A stretch of 64,000 bases of DNA from Antennarius striatus (Eukaryota > Chordata > Actinopteri > Lophiiformes > Antennariidae): NCBI RefSeq assembly GCF_040054535.1, contig NC_090777.1, forward strand, positions 15,911,501 through 15,975,500. The letters are read 5' to 3'. A program made the translations under genes and the position numbers. The notes under the pieces are model-generated. The model did no database searches and was not told the DNA's origin. It was given only the letters and a program-made list of their open reading frames with translations. Positions 38,386-62,879 of the stretch are shown piece after piece; within the stretch, counting starts at the first letter, position 1; each line of letters opens with the position of its first letter.

Positions 38386-41313
38386 AGATTATTAATCCCG
38401 GAGGAAATTGCACATATCCACTACCCAGGCACTACATAATGAATTAATACCGGATTAACACCAGGAGAAAAAACACTGACACCACGGGACATACCACAAG
38501 ACATACACTACACTAACAGACACAGCGCTAACAGGACTAAATTAAAACTAAAATATAAAGAGTATAAAATTAAATAACAAAAGTCAAAATAGCAGGAGGC
38601 CCACATGGTGGGTAAGGTACACCCTGTTTACATCGTAAGGCATGTCACTATCCAATATTACAGTATCACAACATGACAACACTGGCCCCACTACACTGCA
38701 GCACAGGGTGACCTCCCATCTCTCCCCTTCATTCAACCGCGTGCTGACCTCGCCACTTCCCCCCCGCTCCTCCTGAGAGAGTGATTGTACCCCCTGATGG
38801 CATGGGGCACGAAGGAGGACCTCAGCCTCTCTGTGGAGGCGCTGTGTGGCAGCAATCAATCAATCAACTTTTATTTAGCGCTGAATCATAACAGAAGACA
38901 TTTCAAAGCTCTTTACAGATAGAAAGCCAACAATGCCCTCCAGAGCAAGCTTAAGCGACGGTGGCGGGGAAAAACTCCCTCATTTAGGAAGAAACTCCGA
39001 GCAGGACCCAGGCTCTGGAGGACAATCATCCACCTTGACCTGTTGGTTGGGAAATAGAAATACATTGGGGAAAGAGATAGGTCAAGTAAAAGAGACGGAG
39101 AGAGTGGCAGATAGGCCAGTTTGAGTTTCCAGCCCATAGAGCGCTGTTGCTGAATTGGGGCCAGGATTTCCAGGCCTTTGGGTATCCTGTCTTCCGTCTG
39201 CGTTCTCCACCTGTGGAACAGAGGCACAAAGGCAGCGGCAGTATTGTGCAGACAGAGTGTGATTTGACAGTAGTAGTAATAAATTCTAGGAGTATTAATA
39301 AATTCTAAGACCATAGAAAGATAAAGTGAAGGAGAAGTGACAGAAGCTTCAGAGTATCTCCCTTTAATGGGAGAGACGGAGAAAAATACCCTCAGCAGTC
39401 TAAGCCTATAGCAGCATATCTAGTGGGGTGAGTGTTATTTCCAATGGTAGGCTCTATCAAAAAGGAGGGTTTTTAGTCTACTCTTAAATAAGCTGAGAGT
39501 GTCTGCCCCTTAGACCGAGGTTGGGAGATCGTTCCGGAGTAAAGGGGCCAGATAGCTCAAGCTTCTGCCTCCTGTTCTACTCTTAAAAACCCGACGGGTC
39601 ACCAGAAATCCTGCATCCTCTGATCGAAGGGCCCTGGGGGGTGATTCACTTCAATAAGATCTTCAATGTAAAATGGAGCCTTACAGTGGAGAGCTTTATA
39701 TGTAATCACAAGGAGTTTGAATTGTATTCTATGATTAATCGGGAGCCAATGAAGTGACGCTAGGACAGGAGAGATGTGCTCTCTCCTCCCAGTTTGAGTC
39801 AGTAAGCGGGCAGCTGCATTCTGAACTAACTGTAGAGTCCTAATAGAGGAGTTAGTACAGCCCGATAATAAGGAATTGTGGTAATCCAATCTAAAAGTAA
39901 CAAAGGCATTAATGATTTTCTCTGCGTCTTTAAAGGATAAGAAATTTCTAACTTTAGCAATATTTTGCAAGTGAAAGAAGGCTGTCCGGGATACAAACTT
40001 GATATGAGAATCTTGATCAAAAATCACTCCCAGGTTCCTGACTTCATTGGTGGAGGATAGAGCAATGCCATCTAAGTGAATTGCAATGTTAGAGAAATCA
40101 TCTCTAAGATGCTTCGGCCCAATAATAATGACTTCAGTTTTGTTACTGTTCAACATTAAGAAATTGTGAAGCATCCAGGATTTAATATCCCTGAGGCAGG
40201 ATTCCAATTTAATTAGCTGATCAGATTTGTTTTAATTGATAAATATAATTGAGTATTGTCAGCATAACAATGAAAATTAATGTTATGTTTCCCTATAATA
40301 TTTCCCAATGGTAACATACACAGATTAAACAGAATCGGTCCCAGAACAGATCCTTGAGGTACTCCACAGGTGAGAGTCCCTTGATCTGAAGATTTATTAT
40401 TGACATTGACAAACTGAAATCGGTCGGATAAATTTGACCTAAACCAATCAAGTGCTGATTTTTTAATCCCAACTTCCTCTTCCAATATCCTTAAAAGAAT
40501 GCTATGGTCAACAGTATTGAATGCTGCACTCAGGTCTAATAAGACTAAAACAGATAGAAGACCCTTATCTGACACTGTTAAAAGGTCACTTGTGACTTTT
40601 AGCATTGCAGTCTCCGTACTGTAGTTTGTTCTAAGACCTGACTGAAAATCCTCCAACAGATTGTTCTCTAACAGGTAGTCATTCAATCTGCCGCTGAAGG
40701 TGCTTCTCTGCTGGGAGAAAGTGGTGTACAGGGGGTGGCTGGTGTTATTCATGATAGCCCTGACTTTGGACACAGTCCTGCTCTCAAGAAGTGTCTCCAC
40801 AGAGTCCAGGCTCAGCCCCACCATTGAGCCCGCTCGGCGGATGAGTCTGTTAAGATGGTCCATATCTGTTTTCTTGGCCCCGCCACCCCAACACACAATG
40901 GCGTATGACAGCACACTGGAAACTACGGACTGATAGAACATGAGAAGGAGCTCAGGACAGATGTTGTAGGAGGTCAGCCTCCTCAGGATGTACATCCTGC
41001 TCTGCCCCTTCTTGTACACACAGTCTGAGTTCAGTGACTAGTCAAGTTTGCTGTAGCTGCAGTCCCAGGTACTTGTAGTTTCCTGCCACCTCCACCTCAC
41101 TCCCCATCTCCTTTGTCTTGGAGACGCTGAGCTGGAGCTGGTTCTGTTGGCACCACTCCACAAAGTCAGCCACCAATGCCCTGTACTCCCTGTAGTCAGA
41201 TGTGTAGAGGGTGAAGAGAAGGGGGGAGAGCACGGTCCCCTGTGGTGCCCCCGTGCTGCTGGTCACCATAGAAGACAAACAGTCCCCCATACGGACATAC
41301 TGGGGTTTGTATA
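38386..41313 (-). mobile_element. Rex/L2-type LINE, minus strand, interrupted copy
   Basis: Same family as the copy at 4920-5998. Its 3' UTR and tail are at 38386-38853 (starting TTATTAATCCCGGAGGAAAT). RT coding is at 40686-41313 and includes WCQQNQLQLSVSKTKEM, YKKGQSRMYILRRLTSYNIC, SVVSSVLSYAIVCWGGG and HPLYTTFSQQRSTFSGRL. The stretch around the FADD box is deleted. An L2-type element sits between the two parts. Confidence 0.85.
38856..40684 (-). mobile_element. L2-type LINE inserted in the Rex-type LINE
   Basis: Translation on the minus strand gives FQSGLRTNYSTETAMLKVTS, LVLLDLSAAFNTVDHSILLR, GVPQGSVLGPILFNLCMLPL and NFHCYADNTQLYLS (YADN where YADD is usual). A second frame then gives SNKTEVIIIGPKHL, FRLDYHNSLLSGC and LLTQTGRREHISPVLASLHW. 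The 3' end has the GCGCTAAATAAAAG-type tail with TTGATTGATTG. 5'-truncated, with at least one frameshift near 40210. The Asp-to-Asn change in the polymerase box also marks it as dead. Confidence 0.85.
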
Positions 41314-41326
41314 TATATAATATATA

Positions 41327-41858
41327 TAGTGGCTTGCAAAAGTAATCAGCCCCCCCAAGAATTTTTTTTGGACATTTTGCCACATTTCAGGCTTCAAACT
41401 TAAAGATAACAAACAAAATATTTTTCAAGAATCAACAACATGTGAGACACAATCGTGAAGTGGAACCAAATTTATTCAACATTTTATATTGTGTTTAGAA
41501 ATAAAAAACTGAAAAGTACTATGTGCAAAAATATTGGCCCCCTGTTCTCTCAGCTCAGCTAACCGACTCCAGAAGTTCCCTGATGACTTCTGAATGATCC
41601 AATGTTGACCTTAATGACAACAATGACAGAGTGCATCTGTGTGTCATTTGGTCTCACATTTGCACATCGTACTTTTCAGTTTTTTAATTCTAAACACAAT
41701 ATAAAATGGTGAATAAATTTGGTTCCACTTCACGATTGTGTCTCACATGTTGTTGATTCTTGAAAAATATTTTCAGTTTGTTATCTTTTAAGTTTGAAGC
41801 CTGAAATGTGGCAAAATGTCAAAAAGGCTTGGGGGCTGAATACTTTTACAAGCCACTG
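41327..41858. mobile_element. Tc1-type MITE with long terminal inverted repeats
   Basis: TA-flanked, with ends TAGTGGCTTGCAAAAGTA and, reverse complemented, CAGTGGCTTGTAAAAGTATT. The arms, about 41327-41520 and 41666-41858, are near-perfect inverted repeats of roughly 190 bp around a short unique centre. It has no coding capacity. Confidence 0.85.
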
Positions 41859-41861
41859 TAT

Positions 41862-42280
41862 ATAATATATATTTTAAAGAAAAGTAAAATAATTTGTAAT
41901 AATTTAATTTTTTGTTGAACAAAAAAGTTAATAATTTGTCCTGTTTGTGTAATTTCACCTTAGAGGGAGAACCCAGAATTCCCATCCTTTGTGCAGCCTG
42001 TCACTCCTCAGTATGAGCTCATACATGAAAGGAACAAAGACATGAATACACAGCAAAACTTAGCTGTTAACATAATTCTAAATTTAGAAGGACTGACTGT
42101 TGTTAAATTGGTCCAGTTATACCATTTGCTGTGGGTCAGAATTATTTTTAAAAAGCATTTACTGTGTTGATACTCCTTAAATTGGTTTAAGTTGAATATT
42201 TTTTTTTATGTAGGACAGCAAAAGTTTAGTCAGCTAGTGGTTAGCCGACTTGCTACTAGCATATACCGTATTGTAAATTG
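41862..42280. other. Intergenic before srsf6
   Basis: AT-rich; nothing recognised. Confidence 0.4.
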
Positions 42281-42289
42281 AAACACACA

Positions 42290-42298
42290 ACCGGAAGT
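42290..42298 (+). promoter_or_regulatory. ETS site in the srsf6 promoter
   Basis: ACCGGAAGT, a strong ETS/GABP core, 144 bp upstream of the start codon. It is followed by an inverted CCAAT box (GATTGGCTGG, about 42320) and GTCGTCACG. There is no TATA box. Confidence 0.55.
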
Positions 42299-42441
42299 CC
42301 CGCCTACTCTAGGTTCGCATTGATTGGCTGGTTTGATGTCGTCACGCTCGCGCTGAGAAACAACCAGGCAGCTTCTAGTACAGCGAAGTCGGGTGAACTA
42401 TCGTCCGTGGGGAACAGTGGAGAATTCGTTGGTCCGAAGTC

Positions 42442-45400
42442 ATGCCTCGTGTTTATATTGGACGACTGAGTTATCATGTCCGCGAAAAAGACATTCAGAG
42501 ATTTTTCAGCGGATATGGGAAGTTAATGGAAATCGATTTGAAGAATGGGTGAGTTTAATTGTGAAAATGTAAACGCATGTTTGCAAGGGTTCCATAGACG
42601 GCTTAAGGCTAACCGTTAGCAAAAGGCGTTAACGTTGACACGGGTAACGTTTAAAACGTTTAAATAACGGTTTTGTCTGCCATCAAATCAATCAGTAAAG
42701 TTAATGCGATACCCCTCTTTCATTTGAATAGTGCTGCAATGAAGATTTGTTTCCAACCCTTAACTTTGCTCAATCTCGTGTAGCTAATGTCGCATGGCCA
42801 ATATGGCGCCTTTGTGTTTTCCACAGCGTCGAGCTAGCAGGCCAAGCTAACGGCGTTAGCTCCTTCAAAAAAGACAGATCAGCATAGTTGGAGTTAGCAT
42901 GAATTTACTTTATAATAGTTGTTTAAGTAACGTTCTGCTTCTTTCTTCTTCCCCAGTTATGGATTCGTGGAATTCGAGGATAATCGTGATGCAGATGATG
43001 CCGTTTATGAGCTGAACGGGAAGGAGTTGTGCGGGGAGCGTGTGATCGTGGAGCATGCCCGTGGGCCCCGACGAGACCGAGATGGCTACGGTGGGGGTTA
43101 CTGGGGTGGTGGGCGCAGTAAGTGCAGTCTATTACAAGATACCCTCTCTTCCCCTGTCCCCTGGGGTGAGGTGTCGATGTGGACTGCACAGAACTTTTTT
43201 TTTTATGCTGGCGCTAATGAATACAGTTGTAATTTAGATTTCACGTTCAGGCACACGTACGAGATTTATTATCACAAATTTTTCATCCCACGTTTTGTTA
43301 CGTTGCCACACTTTCACTTACTTCAGAGTCCATTTAAAACCTCCCAAGTTGCCATAAGAGAGTGCTCTTTTTAATAGATCCAGGTTTCTAATTTAGTAGC
43401 ATAGCCACATGGAGAAGTTCCTGCAAAATCCTCGTGTAGGAATTCATATTTTTTTTATGTAAGTGCGTTGTGTGTACAATATCTTCTTACTCAAGAGTTG
43501 TCAAGCTCAGTTTCAGTCAGGTTATTGGCTTGCAGGTTGTTGCTTATCCATTGTAATCATAGGCCACCCTTGATTTGGTTTATTTTTGGAAAGTTAGAGC
43601 GACCTGCAAGCCAGAGCCCTTAAATGGCAGTCTGTATTTTATTATGTTGCTTTAGCTAGAATACATGGAGGCAGGTTTTTTTCCCCCATGGATTTCAAAA
43701 TTCTCTTGGATTGTAATTTCTATCTTGGTAAACCATGTAAAGGTCTGAATTTTCAGATTTATTTGCACCATAGAAAAAAAATCCAATAGAAAGTCATCAC
43801 TTTAAACCTATATTTTACATTAGTCATTAGGGCTGGACTAACATTCATTCATGTGAAATGTCTTTTTAACATTGGTATATTTTTATATTCGACATTAACA
43901 AAAGTCCTTGATGTTTCAATTTGAAAGAGTCCAGTTGCGGGCTGAGGCTGAGAGTCCATTGGGGCTAAAGATGACTGGCTAAGATGACTGCCTGTCCCGT
44001 TTGGCCTTGGCTTTCACCTTACAATGTGTGTGTGACCTTTGCCCCCCCCTTGATCCTTGGCTGACCTAACCGGAAGCCATGATGACAGCATCCTTTTGCC
44101 AATAGACGAGGGGTGATGGTGAGGATTGCCATTGGTTTTTATGTTGACAGCAAACATGACTGGAGCGGCTGTAGTAAAGAACTTGCAATCAAAAGAAATG
44201 TGAGAAAACTGGAAAACAATATTTCAAACTGTCACTCGGTCAAATAGCAAATACCAGTTGATTGGTGTGTTTCTTTACACAGTTCTGTCTCAAATTGGGA
44301 GGAAAGTGTCCTTGACCATAATCTGTGTGGATGCCTCCTTTCTGTTTGGGTTATGCAGGGGTGTCGATCTTGATCACACAAGGGACCGAAATTCAAGACA
44401 GACAATGTTGTGGGCCAAACAGATTTGACATTTGTTTAAACTGTCATGGACCTGCAATATTTTTACCCGAAAAGTTCAATTTGGATAAATTACAACTACT
44501 TTCTCTTAAAATAAATTGGTGATTTGGCTGGGCTGTGAGTTTGACACATGTTAAATGGTTCAGAGGTCTTGAAAGAACATCACTGTTTGTTTATGCAACT
44601 ACAACATCAGTGTGATATACCGGAGTAAGACTAGTATTGTATTGCTGGAAACAGATGCAGTGCTGTACTTCGCAGCAGAGAACGACTTCAAACTGCTGAA
44701 CAATGGAGCCTTTGCAATGGCTCGTAGATCATTTCTCTGAAGCTTTGTGTTTTGAAAATGGCATCAAACGGGACTCCTTTTTAAGTATAAATTTATACCC
44801 CCTTGGACATTTATCTCGCAAATCTTTGCCTTCTGATCATGTTACAGAGCAGGCCAATAGGTCCTAGTTTTGGCCATTTTAGTTGTTTCTAACTTTTTGA
44901 TTTGGTGTTCTTTTTAAAGGTAGCGGTTACAGCAGTCGGAGCCGCACTGGTAGGGATAAATATGGACCTCCTGTCCGCACAGAGTACCGGCTCGTCGTGG
45001 AAAACCTGTCCAGCCGCTGTAGTTGGCAGGACCTAAAGGTACAAGTTAAAACCAGATTTTTAAATCTTTTTTTTTGTCAGATTGTCATGTCTGGCGTATT
45101 AAATACTTCATAGTTTTAATGTAATTTTTCTGCACGTTTTATGTGTATTTTCTGTCTTCCAGGACTTCATGCGTCAGGCGGGAGAGGTGACTTACGCTGA
45201 CGCCCATAAGGAACGCACAAATGAGGGTGTGATTGAATTTCGGTCGCACTCAGACATGAAGAGGGCTCTAGACAAGCTGGATGGCACGGACATCAATGGA
45301 CGTAAGATTCGTCTTGTGGAGGACCGACCTCGCAGGAGAAGGTCTTACTCTGGCAGTCGATCCAGGTGGTTATAACTCAGATTTTTATTGTTTAAAAAGA

Positions 45401-46142
45401 GATTTAAATTTAATCTGGCCAATAACGTGACACGGACCTGCTTGGACCTGTTTTTTGATTTTGCGCTCTGATCCTAAGGTCTCGTAGTCACCGCCGCTCC
45501 CGCAGCAGGAGCCGCAGGAGCTCCAGGAGTCACTCCAGGTCCCACTCCAGGTGAGAATAGACCTAATTCTTAAAATATATTAAAATTTATTGCAAATTAA
45601 AGCTGTAGTTAATTTACCAAATTATTTTCATATCAAGCCTGGTGTATAATTGTTCTGTCATGCAAGTCATTGGGTAAAGCATGTGCCATTTTTATGTTCC
45701 CTACAGGTCTCGTTCCCGCAGCGACAAGAGACGTGATCATTCCCGCTCCAGATCTGGAAGAAAGTCTGGAGAAAGCAAATCACGTTCTCGCAATCGCAGA
45801 TCTCGCTCTGGATCACGAAAATCCAAGTCTCGTTCACGCTCCCGCAAATCTGCCTCCCGTTCGGCTGACAGGAAGTCTCGATCCAAGAGCCGTTCTAAGG
45901 TGAAGTCGGAGCGAGATTCCCGAAGCAGATCCAAGGAGATGTGTGATGACAAGAAGTCCCGCAGTCGTTCGGCGTCACCAGTGCAGAATGGGAATGAGGA
46001 GGGCGCTACCAAATCTGCCTCCCGCTCACCGTCCCCAAAGGAAGAGGATCGTAGATCCAAGTCCGGGGAGAAACGTTCAGCCTCCCACTCAAAGTCTCGT
46101 TCAAGGTCTCGCTCACGGTCTAGATCAGCTTCTCAGGATTAG
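42442..46142 (+). CDS. srsf6: Serine/arginine-rich splicing factor 6
   Basis: A nuclear SR protein (SRp55) that binds exonic enhancers and promotes exon inclusion. Exons are 42442-42548, 42957-43117, 44920-45038, 45163-45365, 45479-45550 and 45707-46142, giving 365 residues (human 344). RRM1 covers residues 1 to about 72 ([39 protein letters not shown]), followed by a Gly-rich linker ([12 protein letters not shown]). The second, pseudo-RRM, at about 112-185, has the [20 protein letters not shown] motif. The RS domain runs from about 186 to the end. SRSF6 rather than SRSF4 or SRSF5 is supported by [15 protein letters not shown] and by the neighbour l3mbtl1, as in human 20q13. Whether this is the a or b teleost copy cannot be told. 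Confidence 0.97.
43118..44919 (+). other. srsf6 intron 2 (long)
   Basis: At 1.8 kb this intron is far longer than the others in the gene (113-408 bp). SR genes commonly keep an autoregulatory poison exon in such an intron; a candidate is given separately. Confidence 0.6.
44106..44173 (+). other. Candidate poison exon of srsf6
   Basis: It is preceded by branch-like CTGACCTAACC and the acceptor TTTTGCCAATAG, and followed by donor-like GTAAAG. Spliced to exon 2, the first codons read AAC GAG GGG TGA, so inclusion would stop translation at once. Vertebrate SRSF6 is known to autoregulate through a stop-containing exon in this intron; the exact borders here are inferred. Confidence 0.4.
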
Positions 46143-47338
46143 TGAAGATAGAGGAGGGAGGTTCTCTGGTTGAGCTCAAACTGTGCTGTACATATTGACC
46201 TGTTGTCATACTGGCTTGTGCTTCCTAACTAGTCTACTTTTCTCCTTCAAGTAAGCTATTGTCTTAAAATAAGTTTAGATTTGGTTTTATTCACAGATGA
46301 AAACCCTGGAGTTTCCTTGGTCTCTAAATCATTGTCCTCCAGATATCGCCAGTTTCCCTGGTTATTTCTGAAACCAGAAGTGCTCGTTTTAATTTGTATC
46401 TGCAACCCGAGGAGGTTGAACTCACTCCCAAAAGTTTCATTGTGGATACAATTATATTTCCATTAAAATCAGTTTAGAGCTGAGCTTTATTTTTAACATC
46501 TCATTTTGCTGCAGAGCTTGTGCTTTTATTTGGTGATTAGCATTGTAGTTTTCTGAACTGCCACCATCTAAAACATTGTTCAGTATTACCAGGTCTAATA
46601 CTCAAACTGCTTGGTTGTGGGAGGAAAGTAGCACCTGGTTACAGCATTAGAGCGATCTCTTGTTATATGTTGCAGTCTCAGTTGCTTCTGTAAAGTCAAT
46701 TTTTGCCTTGCAGAATTCCAAAGTGCACAACAGGGATTACAGAACATCTACTGCAGAATTTTTTTTTTTTCCCAAAAAACCCCACAAGTTTGCATTATAA
46801 TTCATGTCTGAACATCTTGCATTGCAATGATCCCATATTAACCTGTTGTACATAGACCATTCGATCAATATGATTTATTAGTTGTAGTTTGCAACTGATC
46901 TATAATCTTTTGTAACGAATGTGTGGAACGCGTTTTTCTTGCATTTCAATTTGGTCGGAGCTGTGAAGCATCAAATTCCGTGTTGATTTTTTTTTCCTCA
47001 TTCTCGAATTGAATTTGGTGGTAAAATGTTTTTGTCAAGCATCTGAGTCCCTTTCTGCAGCTCAGACTTGTCTTTCTTACAGTGCATCTTCAAATTACTT
47101 GAAGGTCAGGTTGTGGTTTTGTGAACGATGAATGTGTTCACAACCCCATCATTCTTGAAAGTGACGTTCTTTTTCCCTCCAAATGAATGAAATCCAACAG
47201 AAAATGTCTTTTTTTTCTAATTATATGCTACATTAAAGATATTAATTAACATATCCTGTGATGTTTCAATGTGTGAGGATTGCCAAAACCTTTACTGCAG
47301 TAACGACATGACCTACATCTTCCTAATTATATAATAAA
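46143..47338 (+). other. srsf6 3' UTR
   Basis: Non-coding after the TAG at 46140-46142. AATAAA at 47333-47338 is the likely distal poly(A) signal, and ATTAAA near 46463 may serve as a proximal one. Confidence 0.55.
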
Positions 47339-47546
47339 TGCTCGTTGATTAAGAGGGAAACGAGCTGCCTCGATGGTTTGTGGACATTTTTTTTTAAATC
47401 GGACGTGTAAAGTGATGGAGTTTCTGCTGAACGCTCTTCATTCCAATCGATAGTCCATTACATTATTTCCACATCGACCATGACTGAAGTGGAGTGTGTT
47501 CCGCCTGGTTTCATTATAACACGAGCGGTGACTGTACTGGGAACTC

Positions 47547-47558
47547 TGCGCATGCGCA
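47547..47558 (+). promoter_or_regulatory. NRF-1 palindrome, l3mbtl1 promoter
   Basis: TGCGCATGCGCA is a full match to the NRF-1 consensus, 209 bp past the last srsf6 poly(A) signal and followed by GC-rich sequence. A donor-like AG|GTAAGCC at 47593/47594 suggests a short non-coding first exon. Confidence 0.6.
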
Positions 47559-47599
47559 CTTGGAGCCCCGGAGCCGCAGGAGATCAGGGGTAGGTAAGC

Positions 47600-50074
47600 C
47601 AAATTTCAGTTCCGAATTGATCTGCAACCACGAATTAATGTCCGTTACACTTTCTCCTTGATTCGACTGTAGGAGGGATTAGCATCTTTAAATCACGTTC
47701 GCTGTAAAGTGTTTATTTTTTTTTTCTGTACAGATAAAGCGTTTTGGCGATACAGTTTTGTGTGAACCACAAAGCTTTCGTCTTAATATATGTTTAATGG
47801 CATGCGTTTAATTATTCTAATGGAGTTAGTTTGAATAATAGAGTCAGCCGCGCTGAGTTTGCTGTAATATCAAAGACTGTTTTTGATCATTCATTGGAGG
47901 TGTCGCCGGAATCGGTGACAGGGCTCATTTTTCAGTAAATGAGATTTTCACAGGATTTCTGACTCCGCTTTTACACATTTTTTTTTTTTTTTTTTTTTGG
48001 CCTCATGGATTTCAATCCTCCGCCATTTTTTTCCTGAAATGTTTATTGTTTGTACATGTCTACATTTGGGAGCTTGTGCATGAATATGTACAGCATTTAT
48101 TATTGTAGGTAATGGATGGCTGCTAAAAAGTCAGATGGGGTCACCGTTGTTGATGGAGGAAGGTGTCTTTATTCCTCTGTAAAATGTCTCTCTTAAAACT
48201 TATTTATTTATAGTTGGGTTTATCTCCATAGTTTGAAAATTCATTGAACTATGAAAATAGTTTGATGTTAGTTTCTCATTTTACTCAAGATTCGTTTATA
48301 TCTGAGTTTTTTTTGTCCTTAGAAAATTGGAAGGAACGTACCATGAATGAAAGAAAAGACTTTTTATGTTACTATGGTGACCCTAGTATATTGGTAATGC
48401 AGCCTCATAAACCGTGAATTCAGGTCTGTAAGGTCTTTGATTTTGCTGAATCGTGTGTTATTTTCTCCTGTGTGGAGGCTGTAAGGCACAATATACTGTA
48501 CAGTAGTATTAATAATATCACGATTAAAGATTGCGCTCAGTGCCTGCCATGTGTCGCTTTATAAAAAGACAGAAGCGTTTTCTGAGTGTTGTTTGTAGAA
48601 CATTTTAAATCCTTAAAGATTGTTGAAGTAATACGAATCAAGGAATACAGTTCAAGCTCAGACAATCATTTTTAATACTCTCGTCCTCCCTTTTAGGCTT
48701 GATTTTATATCTCTTGTCAGTTATTAATTTTTTAAACACTGGAACTTAAAGGATATCTATTCTTTTTTTGGTGTCTAAGTAATAATCTGATCGTACTGTA
48801 ATGTAATGCATCCAGATCCGATTTTCTTTCTTTTACAAAGTAAGTTGTCTGAAATCTAATTTCTTTATGAACTCATTTTGGTGTCTGTTATTTTGGAAAG
48901 CTGATATTCTGTGCTGTAGGGTAAATTTTCATCAATGCCTTATATCTTCAGGAATGTTTTTTGGAGCTGGGACAGGCCTGAAAAGAAACACCATGTAGAG
49001 AAATTAGAAGGATTTACAGCTTGATGCACTTCCTTTTACTTGTACGTTGTTGGTTTATGGCAAAATATATTAGTTATTGGTTGTTTCTAATAACTAAATA
49101 ACACTAGGACAGTTTAAACAGACAGTAAAAGTGTTTTTTGGAAACATAACTATCGCTGTCTCAAAATGACTCCACTCTTTGGGACAGCATCTCCAGTCGT
49201 TTGTAGAGCCTTCAGCTGCTGTGAGCTGCTAGATAGCTGCTCCCCCAGCATTCCTGAACAATCCTAATATTCCTCCTGGACAGAATTCTTATAGAATTAA
49301 AGTCAGGCAACTGTAACAGCTACTCTTGAATGATCCACGACTTCTTCTGAAACCAAACCTCGATGGACCTGAAGGTCTGCTTGCAGTTATTGTCCTTTAG
49401 GAATGTCCAATAACACCTAATGTTTGGCTTCCATGCACAGAGCAACACCTTTTCTAGGACTTCCTGGTTGAAATCCATCGTACCTTCAACATGCTTCCCG
49501 TTTCCAGAGCCACAGGAAGAAAACAGCACATAACTAATTATAATCTTTGCCATTAAGCATAATACATAATGGTGGTTTGATAATTTTCCTTTCAACTGAA
49601 TTGAATGATATCAGGACTAATAGAAAACATTCTGTAACGGAAGCGGAGCAGCATAACTCTGATACTTCATAGGGTGCATTCATTGCCTGCTTCTCAAAGT
49701 GTGAGCCTCATGTAGATTAGCTGCTAAGGTCCAACATTGGTGGTGGTCGGTTTGATAACTGAGCTAAAACGAGTAGATCAGTATTTGAGAGATGTGCCTC
49801 ATAAAACCAGTGCGTTTTCACACTGAGCTGTACGGTGTTGTGTTTTCAATTATCTTTAAGCTTAATGTTTGTTTGCTGAATGGAAAATTCAATACATTTG
49901 GGCAAAAATCGTCCATTGTAAATTAACTGGAGTCAATTCAGGTTAATTTACATATCAGCCGAAATTTGGATAGGACAAACTGGCAGGTTTTAGACCACAA
50001 CATATACTAACATTTGTTTTCAGTCCTTTTAACCAGAGAGCTTCATGCTGTTCCTCGTGTTCTTTCCTTTCCAG
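47600..50074 (+). other. Presumed l3mbtl1 5' intron
   Basis: No coding exon seen. AT-rich, with a T run at about 47979-47999. No mobile element was recognised with confidence. Confidence 0.4.
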
Positions 50075-50098
50075 CACTGTGGAGTTAGAGGATCACTA

Positions 50099-62540
<12,442 letters not shown>

Positions 62541-62879
62541 TGTTCACCTCTCACCCGGGGCCGCTGCGCTGCCGATCATCATGCGCCAAATTCATTCTGT
62601 TGCAGGGAAAAAGACCCTGAACCCTTTTTTCATGTGTTTGGTGTCCTGTACCCATCAGAGAGAGGGAGGGGGGAGGGGTGGTGACAGCCAATCAGGCGTT
62701 AGGGACAAATTAGAGAGGCGATGGCAGAATGAGAGACGAGGAAACACAGCTAAGAGATGATGGATGTGGAGGATGGATGGAGGGAGGGAGGCTGGTGAGG
62801 TTTCGGTACATGACACAGAATGGCAGTACTGTACTTTACACCTCTTACAGATGGTTTGTTTGGTTAAAACTGTAATAAA
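62541..62879 (+). other. l3mbtl1 3' UTR
   Basis: Short 3' UTR after the TGA at 62538-62540, with AATAAA at 62874-62879. Confidence 0.65.

Noticed and set aside
45737-46060. Minus-strand Arg/Asp/Leu-rich open frame
   Set aside because: Antisense shadow of the srsf6 RS domain, where repeated Ser/Arg codons avoid stops on the other strand.
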